From JAJDOD01 sp050299835 (GTDB lineage Bacteria; Pseudomonadota; Alphaproteobacteria; Rhodobacterales; Rhodobacteraceae): a DNA stretch of 64,000 nucleotides. Each line of letters starts with the position of its first letter. The first letter of the stretch is position 1. A program made the position numbers and the translations under genes. The notes beneath the pieces were generated by a model. The model was given only the letters and a program-made list of their open reading frames with translations, was not told where the DNA came from and did no database searches. This document shows, in pieces, positions 1 to 8,551 of this stretch. The DNA lies in contig JBNKWP010000018.1 in the NCBI GenBank assembly GCA_050299835.1, forward strand, positions 1-64,000, in the 5' to 3' direction.

Positions 1-246
1 GAGGATTTGGCGCCGTTCGTCGTCCAGCCAGCGATAGCGTATGGCCCAACCTTTGCAGAGGATCTGAAAGCGGGTCACCTGCGTCCCTTCCCTGGCCAGG
101 AGGTGAGAACGGCCCACGAAGCGGTGCACAACCGGCAGATGCCTAATCGAGTTTCGCTCATGCTCGGACAGATGCGGCATTGCGGCGCTGAACAGGGCCA
201 GTGTCGGATCGCCTGACCGATCACTCTGCCGGTGATTTCTTCGCAT
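1..246 (-). CDS. Crp/Fnr family transcriptional regulator, N-terminal fragment
   Basis: Only the first 82 codons are in the window; the gene runs off the left edge. The start is ATG at 246, preceded by GGAGGCGAAGCC as ribosome binding site. The fragment opens with a short variable tail, then LSEHERNSIRHLPVVHRF and GWAIRYRWLDDERRQIL. The last string is the cyclic-nucleotide-type beta-roll of Crp/Fnr (FixK/Dnr-like) sensors, where a glycine-tryptophan turn precedes a basic or acidic 'D-R-R-Q-I' strand. The helix-turn-helix is outside the window, so the effector and the presence of an Fe-S cluster cannot be judged. It is transcribed away from the ycjF/ycjX-like pair and separated from it by 66 bases. 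Family assignment comes from the fold signature only; the exact subfamily is unknown. Confidence 0.72.
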   Translation of the reverse strand, partial: MRRNHRQSDRSGDPTLALFSAAMPHLSEHERNSIRHLPVVHRFVGRSHLLAREGTQVTRFQILCKGWAIRYRWLDDERRQIL

Positions 247-312
247 GGCTTCGCCTCCACGTATCGTGGTCCATAAACGCGTCGAGTAAGGTGAAGTTTT
301 CGTTAACCCGGA

Positions 313-1302
313 CTATTTTTCGAAAATGCCTGTCAACGCGCGGCCAACGAGGGCGGACACACGCGGTCTGCGGGCGCGCGAGAAGGAGAGCGGGCGACAG
401 ACTTCCATTGCCGCCACGCCGACTCGAGCCGTCAGAGCGCCATTGACCAGACCCTCGCCGAACCGCCGGGATATCTTGCCAAGAATCTGTCCGCCTCCGA
501 CTGATCCCAAAAGGTCATCGCCGATGGCGACGGCGCCGGTCGCGACCAAATGCGACAGCACGGCGCGCGTCAGGCGCCAGCTTCCGATCGTGCCTGACCG
601 ACCTCCATAAATCTCCGCCACCCTGCGGATCATCCTGATATTCGCTGTCATGGCGGCGATCACATCAGCAAAAGCCAACGGGACCAAAGCCGTCACCGTG
701 GCCACCTGCCGCGCTGCGGCCTCGACCTCGCGCATGGCGCGCGCGTCGAGCGGAGCCAGAAGCTGATCCTCAACCGCCATGAAGACGGTCTCTGCATCGA
801 AACTCTCCTGGACTACTCCGTCCAGCCGGGCGCTGCCCCAGGCCGTGTCCTGGCGGCCCCGGTAGAATCTGGTCAACGTCGTAGCAAGCGCCCGCGCACG
901 GGCCAGATCACCCGTTGCCCGAACCTTGTCGGCCTCCGTCCGAAGCCGGTCGACGCGCTGGAGCCGGGTCAGAGCCGCAAGTTCCTTTATCAGGATTGCA
1001 AGGCAAACAATTGCGAACAGTCCGAAAAGTGCAAAGGCGGCAGCGGCAAGAACCGGGCTGCGCGCCAGCATCGAAGTCAGGTAGTCCCAGGCCGCCACGC
1101 CAGCGAGGAAGACCACCAGGGCAAAGGCAAGACGCCAGAACCACGCCGCCAGTTGCGAACGCGGTCGCGTGGCAAGTGTGGCCAGCGTCTGCATGGCTTG
1201 GCCGGAAGGCGCGGCGCCCGGATCTTCAACCAGCGGCGCATCGGCGGGTGACATTGCCGGGGACGAGTCTTCGATATCGATCAGGACGGGGCGGTCGGCC
1301 AT
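313..1302 (-). CDS. YcjF/TIGR01620-family inner-membrane protein
   Basis: A 329-residue protein of the DUF697/YcjF type. It has an acidic, disordered N-terminus, two adjacent membrane segments at about residues 50-80 (AAWFWRLAFALVVFLAGVAA) and 82-111, and a cytoplasmic C-terminal domain from about 180 to 320. It lies only 10 bases downstream of the YcjX-like GTPase gene on the same strand. The same pairing is found in many proteobacteria (ycjX-ycjF in E. coli, linked to envelope stress), so the two products probably act together at the inner membrane. The molecular function of the family is not established. The basic C-terminal tail (FSRARRPRVSALVGRALTG) is notable but of unknown role. Start is ATG at 1302. 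Confidence 0.83.
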   Translation of the reverse strand: MADRPVLIDIEDSSPAMSPADAPLVEDPGAAPSGQAMQTLATLATRPRSQLAAWFWRLAFALVVFLAGVAAWDYLTSMLARSPVLAAAAFALFGLFAIVCLAILIKELAALTRLQRVDRLRTEADKVRATGDLARARALATTLTRFYRGRQDTAWGSARLDGVVQESFDAETVFMAVEDQLLAPLDARAMREVEAAARQVATVTALVPLAFADVIAAMTANIRMIRRVAEIYGGRSGTIGSWRLTRAVLSHLVATGAVAIGDDLLGSVGGGQILGKISRRFGEGLVNGALTARVGVAAMEVCRPLSFSRARRPRVSALVGRALTGIFEK

Positions 1303-1312
1303 TTCAGTTTCC

Positions 1313-2728
1313 TTATCTCAACCTGTCGCCGATCAGAAATTCGGCGGCGCGGTCCAGCCGGATATGAGGTGGCCCTTCTCCCGGTTTGAGCGAGATCTCC
1401 TGCGGCGCGAACCCGGCGATGTCATACTCAGCATCAAGCCAAGTTTCCGCCCCGGACCGGGCCGGGGTCAGCAGCTTCATTGGATCGTCGGGCAAGCGAC
1501 CGGGATACATGGCGACCATCTTGCCCGTCGCCAGAAGTTTTCCCCTGACCACATCCAGCGTGCGTTCCCCCTGCTCGACCGTGTCCTCCGTGGTGCTGCG
1601 CAGCGATGCAAGGGCAAGCGCTTCGGTGCCGGCACCTGCGAACTCGGCCCGAGCCCGCGCATCCGCAAGCACAGCCTGCGCAATGGCAGTTAGTTGCGGA
1701 TGCTGGGTGTGGTGGAGATGGTCGGCCTTGGTAGCGGCGAAAAGTATCTTCTCCACCCGTCGTCCAAGAAATATCTTGCGCAGGAAATCGTTCCGTCCCG
1801 GACGGAAGGTGGACAGGATATCAGCCAGCGACTGCCGCATATCCTCCACCGCGACGGGACCGGCATGGATCGCGCCCAGCATATCGACAAGAATGACCTG
1901 CCGGTCGATCCTGGCGAAATGGCTGCGGAAGAATGGGCGGACGACCTCGCGCTTGTAGGCCTCAAAACGGCGTTCGAACTCGCGAGCCAGCGATCCGCGC
2001 GGCGCGTTTCCAGCCGGAAGCGGCGCGAAAGTCAGAGCCGGCGAGCCTTTCAGATCGCCGGGCATCAGGAACCGCCCCGGCGTGCAGTTGGAAAACCCTG
2101 CTGCGCGGAGTTCGGACAACGCCCCGGTATAGGCATCGGCAAGAGCTGTCGCTTCCAGTTCGTCCAGCCGCGCACCGGTCTCGGTGGCGGAAAGCGCGGT
2201 CAAGAATCCAGCCATCTCCGGCCTGGACCCGAAGCGGGCAAGGACAGCGTCCGACCATTGCCGGTAGCTCTGATCGAGGAGCGAGAGATCGAGCAGCCAT
2301 TCTCCGGGATAGTCCACGATGTCGAGATGCAGCGTGCTTGGACCTTGGAGACCGGCGAGCAATCCATGGGGCCGATACCGAAAAGACAGCCGCAACTCGC
2401 TGATCCCGTTTGTGCTTTCCGGCCAGACCGCATCGCGTGCCGTCATCCGGGCAAGAAATTCTTCGTAGCGAAAGCGCGGCACCGTGTTGTCCGGCTGCGG
2501 CTGAAGCCAGACCGTTTCGATCCGTCCCTCGGCTGCGGCTCTCAGCGCCGGCATCCTTCCCCGGTTCAGGAGATTGGCAACCAGCGAGGTGATGAAGACA
2601 GTTTTGCCCGCACGGCTGAGGCCGGTTACCCCAAGACGCAGAACCGGCTCGAAAAAAGCCTCGCTGACCGACTTCACGGTCGTTTCGACGCCGCGCGTCA
2701 ACCCGTCTGCAATGTCACCGATGATCAC
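1313..2728 (-). CDS. ycjX: YcjX-family P-loop GTPase-like protein (DUF463)
   Basis: A 471-residue YcjX-type P-loop protein. A Walker A motif, GVTGLSRAGKTVFI, lies near residues 33-46. The switch/Walker B region is DYPGEWLLDLSLL, and a TKAD motif (FAATKADHL) in the second half would give guanine specificity. The variant P-loop with SRAGKT is characteristic of DUF463. The start is GTG at 2728, preceded by GAGGGCGTGAC; no better ATG is in frame. The ycjF-like gene follows after 10 bases, suggesting one transcript. The family is associated with envelope or heat stress in enterobacteria, but no reaction partner is known. The upstream intergenic region, shared with divergent hisB, carries two strong palindromes that could regulate either gene. 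Confidence 0.88.
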   Translation of the reverse strand: MIIGDIADGLTRGVETTVKSVSEAFFEPVLRLGVTGLSRAGKTVFITSLVANLLNRGRMPALRAAAEGRIETVWLQPQPDNTVPRFRYEEFLARMTARDAVWPESTNGISELRLSFRYRPHGLLAGLQGPSTLHLDIVDYPGEWLLDLSLLDQSYRQWSDAVLARFGSRPEMAGFLTALSATETGARLDELEATALADAYTGALSELRAAGFSNCTPGRFLMPGDLKGSPALTFAPLPAGNAPRGSLAREFERRFEAYKREVVRPFFRSHFARIDRQVILVDMLGAIHAGPVAVEDMRQSLADILSTFRPGRNDFLRKIFLGRRVEKILFAATKADHLHHTQHPQLTAIAQAVLADARARAEFAGAGTEALALASLRSTTEDTVEQGERTLDVVRGKLLATGKMVAMYPGRLPDDPMKLLTPARSGAETWLDAEYDIAGFAPQEISLKPGEGPPHIRLDRAAEFLIGDRLR

Positions 2729-2787
2729 GTCACGCCCTCATGCCACGGGCACAACATAGGCATGCGCGCGCGCCATCGCCAGCGGTG

Positions 2788-2833
2788 GCAGAAAATGCGC
2801 ATTTTCTGCAACGATTTCCGCGCGGAAGTCGTT
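2788..2833. repeat. Two adjacent palindromes between ycjX and hisB
   Basis: Positions 2788-2809 form a perfect 22-bp palindrome with arms GCAGAAAATGC and GCATTTTCTGC. It is followed without spacer by a 24-bp near-palindrome at 2810-2833 (arms AACGATTTCCGC and GCGGAAGTCGTT, one mismatch). They fill the centre of the divergent ycjX/hisB control region. Function is unknown: an operator, a pair of transcript hairpins, or a dispersed element. A related GAAAATG...CATTTTC hairpin occurs at 53686-53704. Confidence 0.7.
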
Positions 2834-2889
2834 CCCCCTTCCCGCCCGCACGCCGCTGACCTATAAGCGCCGCGGTGAAGGAGAGGCTC

Positions 2890-3477
2890 ATGCGTAGCGC
2901 GAAGATCACTCGCAAGACCGCCGAGACGGATATTTCGGTCGAGATCAATCTCGACGGGACCGGGGTTTATGACAACCAGACCGGTGTCGGTTTTTTCGAT
3001 CACATGCTGGATCAACTGGCGCGCCATGCCCTGATCGACATGACGATCCGGGCCAAGGGCGATCTGCATATCGACGATCACCACACGGTCGAGGATACCG
3101 GCATCGCGCTGGGCCAGGCCCTGACACGGGCGCTGGGCGACAAGCGCGGCATCCGGCGCTATGGTGCCTGCCTACTGCCGATGGACGACGCGCTGGTGCG
3201 TTCGGCGCTCGATCTGTCCGGGCGTCCCTATCTGGTGTGGCATGTCGAGATGCCCGCGGCCAAGATCGGAACATTCGATACCGAGCTTGTCCGCGAATTC
3301 TTCCAGGCGCTGTCCACGCATGGCGGGATCACGCTGCATGTGGATGCGCTGCACGGGATCAATGCGCACCACATCGCGGAGGCCGCGTTCAAATCCGTGG
3401 CGCGGGCGTTGCGCGAGGCGGTGGAGACCGATCCGCGCAAGGCGGATGATATTCCGTCGACAAAGGGTGCGCTCTAG
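2890..3477 (+). CDS. hisB: Imidazoleglycerol-phosphate dehydratase
   Basis: HisB removes water from imidazole glycerol phosphate to give imidazole acetol phosphate, the sixth step of histidine synthesis, in the cytoplasm. The 195-residue product is the usual length of a single-function bacterial HisB, without the phosphatase domain of the enterobacterial fusion. Diagnostic metal-binding histidine clusters are visible: FFDHMLDQLARH, HIDDHHTVEDTG, and HHIAEAAFKSVARAL in the second half-repeat. The start chosen is ATG at 2890, with GGTGAAGGAGAGGCTC in front; the upstream GTG at 2875 lies inside that ribosome binding site. hisH follows after 64 bases that hold a dispersed hairpin. hisA and hisF do not follow in this window. 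Confidence 0.97.
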   Translation: MRSAKITRKTAETDISVEINLDGTGVYDNQTGVGFFDHMLDQLARHALIDMTIRAKGDLHIDDHHTVEDTGIALGQALTRALGDKRGIRRYGACLLPMDDALVRSALDLSGRPYLVWHVEMPAAKIGTFDTELVREFFQALSTHGGITLHVDALHGINAHHIAEAAFKSVARALREAVETDPRKADDIPSTKGAL

Positions 3478-3483
3478 GAAACA

Positions 3484-3534
3484 GGATGCGAGGGGCGCTG
3501 CCCCTCGCGCTCCCCGGAGTATTTTTACCAGGAA
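3484..3534 (+). repeat. Dispersed rhodobacteral hairpin element, copy 1
   Basis: A hairpin with arms GCGAGGGG (3488-3495) and CCCCTCGC (3501-3508) around CGCTG is followed by CCCCGGAGTATTTTTACC and GGAAGAAG. The same order, GGGGCGCTGCCCC then CCCCGGRRTATTT, occurs on the opposite strand at 43320-43360. Two copies in one window indicate a dispersed intergenic element. Here it also brings the ribosome binding site of hisH (AGGAAGAAGACG) close to its 3' end. Confidence 0.65.
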
Positions 3535-3541
3535 GAAGACG

Positions 3542-4180
3542 ATGCTGACCGTTCTGATCGATTATGGCGCGGGCAACCTGCATTCGGCCGAAAAGGCCTT
3601 TCAGCGCATGGCGCGGGAGGCCGATGCCGGTGAGGTGATCGTCTCCGACAGGGCCGAAGACGTCGCTCGGGCCGATCGCGTGGTGCTGCCGGGCGACGGC
3701 GCATTTCCGGCCTGCATGGAGGCGCTGCGCGGCGAAACGGCCGTCTACGAGGCTTTGATCGAGGCGGTGGAGGTTCAGGCGCGGCCCTTCCTTGGCATCT
3801 GCGTTGGCATGCAACTGATGGCGCGGGAGGGTCATGAGTACCGTCGCGTCGAAGGGCTGGGCTGGATCGACGGCGCGGTGCGCCGGATCGCGCCCTCGGA
3901 CCAGACACTGAAGATCCCGCATATGGGCTGGAATGATCTGGTGATCGACCGGCCACACCCGGTACTTGAGGGAATTGCAACAGGCGATCACGCCTATTTC
4001 GTCCATTCCTATCAGATGGAGATGGGCACAGCGACCGAACGGCTTGCCCATTGCGACTATGGAGGCGACGTGACCGCGATCGTCGGACGGGACACGATGG
4101 TCGGCACCCAGTTTCACCCGGAGAAAAGCCAGGCGGCGGGATTGCGGTTGATCCGGAACTGGCTTGAGTGGCGCCCCTGA
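3542..4180 (+). CDS. hisH: Imidazole glycerol phosphate synthase, glutamine amidotransferase subunit
   Basis: HisH hydrolyses glutamine and passes ammonia to HisF for closure of the imidazole ring in histidine synthesis. The 212-residue class I amidotransferase has the nucleophile elbow FLGICVGMQLM near residue 83 and the His-Glu pair in GTQFHPEKS near residue 190. The N-terminus VLIDYGAGNLHSAEKAF is typical of HisH, as are MGWNDL and YFVHSYQ. Start is ATG at 3542 with AGGAAGAAGACG upstream. It lies 64 bases after hisB and is presumably co-transcribed with it. The synthase partner hisF and hisA are not adjacent: the next gene is a small membrane protein on the other strand. Confidence 0.97.
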   Translation: MLTVLIDYGAGNLHSAEKAFQRMAREADAGEVIVSDRAEDVARADRVVLPGDGAFPACMEALRGETAVYEALIEAVEVQARPFLGICVGMQLMAREGHEYRRVEGLGWIDGAVRRIAPSDQTLKIPHMGWNDLVIDRPHPVLEGIATGDHAYFVHSYQMEMGTATERLAHCDYGGDVTAIVGRDTMVGTQFHPEKSQAAGLRLIRNWLEWRP

Positions 4181-4241
4181 GCCGTGGCGCTTCAGGTTGC
4201 GTCGATGCCAGCCGGCACACGTGGTGTTTCGGGGGCCGTGA

Positions 4242-4412
4242 TTAGTCCTGAAAGTCTTCGCCGACCAGACCGTCTGCGATAAGCGCACTGAGTAGCGAGA
4301 GGGTCCCGGCGGCGGAATAGGCAAGAAATGCCAGCATCAGCGAACCGGATGTCATGTATACGCTGCTGGCAGTCGCGCTTGCAACAATGATGCTGACAAT
4401 CAACAGGCCCAT
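4242..4412 (-). CDS. Small membrane protein, 56 residues
   Basis: A short open frame runs from ATG at 4412 to TAA at 4242-4244, with a strong ribosome binding site (GGAGGTGGAAAGTC) just upstream. The product is almost entirely two hydrophobic segments, MGLLIVSIIVASATASSV and SLMLAFLAYSAAGTLSLL, ending in an acidic tail (ADGLVGEDFQD). It would sit in the inner membrane as a two-helix hairpin. No family is recognised. Spacing, start signal and hydrophobic composition favour it over an overlapping longer frame in another phase, whose product is rich in Cys and Arg and lacks coding character. It lies between hisH (tail to tail) and the gapped ligase gene. Confidence 0.6.
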   Translation of the reverse strand: MGLLIVSIIVASATASSVYMTSGSLMLAFLAYSAAGTLSLLSALIADGLVGEDFQD

Positions 4413-4521
4413 GACTTTCCACCTCCGCGTCGGGACTGTCTTAATCCTGAAACGTTAATAAGGCGGTAATGAGGCGTGATTCGTTCAAATCGCTTCGGAA
4501 ACAGGCTGTTTGCCCGGTTGT

Positions 4522-6379
4522 TCAGCTTTCAGCAGACCAGACCCAAGGGCGCGTGAAATTGCCAAGCGTATGGGTCACGGCCTCTTCGTCACTACCGTCC
4601 CTGCCACTGAGTTGCGCGACGAGGCCAAGGTGCTTGTCTTCGACAACGCCCGCCACACGGGCAGGCTGTCCGGCCTCTTCCAATACAGCGTTATAGATCC
4701 GAGTGATCGCACGACGCCGCAGATCGGGCTTGAACACCTTTCCGACGGCGGTTTTCGGCATTTCGTCAATGATTTCTAGGTATTTAGGAATGGCCGCTCG
4801 TTCGTGGATCTGCTCCGAAGCAAAGGCCATCAACTCCTCCACACCACAACTGGCCCCGGTGACCAGTTCGACATAAGCACACGGCAATTCACCGGAATGC
4901 GCATCTGGCTGTCCGATGGCGCCAACCATCGCGACCGACGGATGCCCGGCAAGTGCTTCCTCGATTTCTGCGGGATCGATATTGTGGCCGCCGCGTATGA
5001 TCAGGTCCTTGGCCCGCCCGGTAATCCAGAGATACCCGTCTTCATCCAATCGCCCCAAATCGCCGGTTCTGAGGAACCGATTATGGTGGAACAAATCGGC
5101 ATTCTTCTCATCCTGTGTATAGGTGTGCCCGGCATAGACGCCGGGATTGGCGACACAGATCTCGCCCACATCGCCGGTTTCGCATTCCCGCACACCCTCG
5201 GCGGTACTCTTCAGGATCTTCACGTCCGAATAGGGAAACGGAATGCCGACCGAACCGACCTTCTTGACCCCGCCGATGGGATTGCAGGAGACAAGGCAGG
5301 TCGCTTCGGTCAGACCATAGCCCTCGATCNNNNNNNNNNATCGGAAGCGGAGCAGAGCCGCTGAAAACCTGTTTCACAGACGAGATATCGGCATCGACAG
5401 GGCGTTGCATAAGGGCGGAAAAGGCTGTGGGCACGCCGATTACAAATGTGGCCTTCCAGCGTTGGATGAGCTTCCAGAAATTGTCGAAGACGCCGTCGCC
5501 CCGATAGCCAGCGGGCGTCGGAAACACGACATGAGCGCCCGATGCGATCATCGACATCAAAACGGGATGAACGGCGAAGACATGGAAGAGCGGCAGCGGG
5601 CACAGGATGGTGCTGTCGCGTTCGAAGAGTAGAGTTGCGCCAAGCCACCCGTTATAGACCATGCCGGAATGCTTGTGCTGCGCGACCTTGGGCATGCCAG
5701 TCGTGCCGCCGGTGTGGAAATAGGCCCCCACATGATCGCCGGCGGGTTCCTCGAAGGTCAGTTCCGTCGGATGCCGGGCCAGTTCGGTGACGAAATCCTT
5801 CACGTCCGCCTTGTGGAGCACTGGGTTCTTGGGACGGATCAGGGGAACGATCCAGGATTTGGGCGGTGAGAGATACCTCAGCAGATCGACTTCCAGCACA
5901 GTCTTCACGTTCGGAGCCAGAGCCACGGCCTCAGCCGCTTTCTGGGGAACGTCGGTTTTCGGGAACGCTCGTAACGTGACCAGCACCTTGGCGTTGGTCT
6001 CCCTCAGAATCGCGGCAATTTGTTCTACGTCGAGCAAAGGATTGACCGGATTGACAATGCCCGCCGTCATGCCGCCGAGAAGCGCCACGACCGTCTCGTT
6101 GGCGTTGGGCAGAAGATAGGCGACCACGTCATTCTCGCCCACGCCCAGACTGCGGAACAGGTTGGCCGCCTGAGCGGTTTTGCCACGCAACTCGTTCCAG
6201 GTCAGGGTTTCGGCGGGGTCTTTCGGGCCGGATTGCAGTTGGAAGCTGACGGCCGGACGGTTGCCGTTGGTCTCGCAAGTGCGCTGCATGAGCTGGTATA
6301 CGGTTCCGGGCAGACCGCGGTCTTCCCAGGGCATTTCCTGCTCGATGGCGTCGCGATCAGCAACCGATGCGAAATTCAT
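4522..6379 (-). CDS. AMP-binding acyl-CoA synthetase (interrupted by an assembly gap)
   Basis: A member of the ANL superfamily of adenylate-forming ligases, which activate a carboxylic acid with ATP and join it to CoA. The N-terminal part runs from ATG at 6379 to the N run: AMP-binding P-loop YFHTGGTTGMPKVAQ near residue 220, then VFSGSAPLP. The C-terminal part resumes beyond the gap with IEGYGLTEATC, then LRTGDLGRLDEDGYLWITGR, and the flexible lid with the catalytic lysine in PKTAVGKVFKPDLRR. The two parts give about 614 residues, so a total near 630 is likely. Reading frames on both sides match only if the true missing length is a multiple of three; about 15-17 residues are expected, not ten bases. 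The acyl substrate cannot be told. It should be treated as one gene, not two partial ones. Confidence 0.88.
5330..5339. other. Assembly gap (ten N)
   Basis: Ten unresolved bases fall between the SGSAPLP motif and the EGYGLTEAT motif of the ligase gene. Codon phase on the two sides requires a missing length divisible by three, and comparison with the usual motif spacing suggests about 45-51 bases. Ten N therefore looks like a scaffolding placeholder rather than a measured length. Confidence 0.95.
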
Positions 6380-6521
6380 GGCCCGTTTCCTCCCCGTTTA
6401 ACCGAAAGTTGTGCCGGATTGCAGTAAACCGGGCAAGGAAATTGGGTTTTGGGGGACGCAGCGTTATCCGGTGCGGGCGGGACTGCAGGAAATTCCGTGA
6501 CGGTATCCGCTGGGAGGCCGC

Positions 6522-8306
6522 CTACTCCGCCGCCAGTCCTTCCGTGAATTGGAGACGCGCAAGGCGGGCATAAAGCCCATCCTCCCCGACCAGGATGTCA
6601 TGGGTGCCCTGAGCGACGATCCGGCCTTCATCGAAGACAAGGATGCGGTCGGCTTTCTTTACAGTGGCCAGCCGGTGAGCCACCACGATGGTTGTGCGGT
6701 CCTTTGACAACCCCTCCACCGCCTCCTGAACCGCGCGTTCGCTTTCCGCGTCGAGCGAACTCGTCGCTTCGTCCAGCAGCAGGATCGGCGCGTCACGCAG
6801 AATTGCGCGGGCGATGGCGATGCGTTGTTTCTGACCGCCGGAGAGCATTACGCCGCGTTCGCCCACCTCCGTCTCGTAGCCCGCCGGCAGCGCTGCAAGG
6901 AAGTCATGGGCGGCGGCGGCGCGGGCAGCCTCCTCTATCTCCGCATCGGTGGCATCCGGGCGCCCGAAGCGAATATTTTCGCGGGCGGAGGCGGCGAAGA
7001 TCACCGGTTCCTGCGGCACCAGGGCGATGTGTTTGCGGAAATCGGACCGGTCAAGCGTCGTCACATCGGTGCCGTCAATGGTGACCGTTCCGCTCTTCGG
7101 GTCGTAAAAGCGGAGCAATAGCTGGATGATCGTGGTCTTTCCCGCGCCGGAGGGTCCGACCAGCGCCACAGTTTCCCCCGGCTCGACCGTCAGCGAAACA
7201 TGGTCCAGAGCCGCCTGACCGGGTCGCGACGGATAGTGAAAGACAACGTCCTCGAAGGAGACCCTGCCCCTCACGGGTTCGGGGAGTTTGGCTGGAGATG
7301 CCGGGTCAGATACGCTGTCCGCAGCCGACAACAATTCGACGAGCCGTTCGGTCGCACCTGCCGCCCTCTGCAACTCGCCCCAGATCTCCGACAATGCCCC
7401 GACCGAGCCCGCCACCATCACAGCATAGATGACGAACTGCACCAGTTCGCCCACGGTCATGTCCCCTGCCCGCACGTCGCGCGCCCCGATCCAGAGGACG
7501 CCGACGATCCCGGCAAAGACGAGCGAGATGATGACGACCGTCATGATGGCGCGAAGCTGGATGCGCTGGCGGGCGGACAGGAACGCCTTTTCAGTCACGT
7601 CGCCGAAGGTCGCCCGGCTCTGAGCTTCATGCGTATAGGCCTGCACCGCCTGAACCGACAAAAGCGCCTCGGAGGCATTGCCGCTCGAATTTGCGATCCA
7701 GTCCTGATTCTCGCGCGACAGTTTGCGCAACCGGCGTCCCATGACGACGATAGGCACAATGATCAGGGGCACGAGCAGCAAAACCATGCCTGCGAGCTTG
7801 AGCGATGTGACCATCAACAGCGCCAGACCGCCGATCAGGATCAAAACGTTGCGTGCCGCGACCGAGATCGACGAGCCAATGACGCTGAGGATCACGGTGG
7901 TGTCCGTGGTGATCCTGCTCAGAACCTCGCCCGTCATCAGGCGTTCGTAAAAGGCCGGGCTCATCCCGATCATGCGGTCGAACACGGCCTTGCGGATATC
8001 GGCCACCACGCGTTCTCCCAGGCGGGTGACGAGGTAATATCGCAGCCCCGTCCCCACGGCGAGCAAGACGGCAATCACCAGCGAGGCCATGAAATAGCTG
8101 TCGAGCAGCTCAACCGCCGTGGTTTCGAACCCGTCGACCACGCGGCGCACTGCGATTGGGAAAATCAGCGAAATCATAGCGGTAGAGATCAGCGCCGCAA
8201 CCGCGCCCAGAAACATCCCCCGATACCGCGCGACGAAGGGCCAAAGCGCCCGCAAGGCACGGACGTTTTTCGATTTTTCACGGTCCTGCGTTGCCGGATC
8301 TGCCAT
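6522..8306 (-). CDS. ABC transporter, fused permease and ATPase (exporter type)
   Basis: A half-transporter of the MsbA/MDR type: one membrane domain fused to one ATPase domain, working as a dimer in the inner membrane. Six hydrophobic segments fill about residues 25-310. The nucleotide-binding domain carries Walker A GPSGAGKTTI, Q-loop LVPQEPVIFA, signature LSGGQKQRIAIARAIL, Walker B ILLLDEATSSLD and the switch histidine in VVAHRLATV. The start is ATG at 8306 after TTGGGAGGACGC; an upstream TTG four codons earlier overlaps this ribosome binding site. The 594-residue length suits the family. The cargo could be lipid, peptide or drug; nothing nearby specifies it. Confidence 0.93.
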   Translation of the reverse strand: MADPATQDREKSKNVRALRALWPFVARYRGMFLGAVAALISTAMISLIFPIAVRRVVDGFETTAVELLDSYFMASLVIAVLLAVGTGLRYYLVTRLGERVVADIRKAVFDRMIGMSPAFYERLMTGEVLSRITTDTTVILSVIGSSISVAARNVLILIGGLALLMVTSLKLAGMVLLLVPLIIVPIVVMGRRLRKLSRENQDWIANSSGNASEALLSVQAVQAYTHEAQSRATFGDVTEKAFLSARQRIQLRAIMTVVIISLVFAGIVGVLWIGARDVRAGDMTVGELVQFVIYAVMVAGSVGALSEIWGELQRAAGATERLVELLSAADSVSDPASPAKLPEPVRGRVSFEDVVFHYPSRPGQAALDHVSLTVEPGETVALVGPSGAGKTTIIQLLLRFYDPKSGTVTIDGTDVTTLDRSDFRKHIALVPQEPVIFAASARENIRFGRPDATDAEIEEAARAAAAHDFLAALPAGYETEVGERGVMLSGGQKQRIAIARAILRDAPILLLDEATSSLDAESERAVQEAVEGLSKDRTTIVVAHRLATVKKADRILVFDEGRIVAQGTHDILVGEDGLYARLARLQFTEGLAAE

Positions 8307-8373
8307 GCGTCCTCCCAAGTCGCGTCAAATAATCAAACACGGCAAGGAACGACAAGCTTTATCGGGGATTTGC

Positions 8374-8447
8374 TGGAGCGGGCGGCGGGAATCGAACCCG
8401 CGTCATCAGCTTGGAAGGCTGAGGTCTTACCACTACACAACGCCCGC
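8374..8447 (-). tRNA. tRNA-Gly (anticodon UCC)
   Basis: The minus strand folds as a complete tRNA. The acceptor stem is GCGGGCG with CGCCCGC. The D arm contains GTAGTGGTAAGAC. The anticodon stem TCAGC/GCTGA encloses the loop CTTCCAA, giving anticodon TCC. The T arm is GCGGG-TTCGATT-CCCGC. Discriminator T is followed by an encoded CCA at 8374-8376. Total length is 74 bases. Confidence 0.97.
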
Positions 8448-8551
8448 GCAGCATCGCCGTGACTATGTGAAGGCGTGCGCTGGGTCAAGGATGTCTTGCG
8501 CCTTGGCGATCCGGCACTCCGCACATATGTCGGACGGGAACGGAGAGCCCA

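Noticed and set aside
7200..8462. 420-codon plus-strand frame over the ABC transporter
   Set aside because: Antisense shadow of the permease domain that also runs across the tRNA-Gly gene; no coding features.
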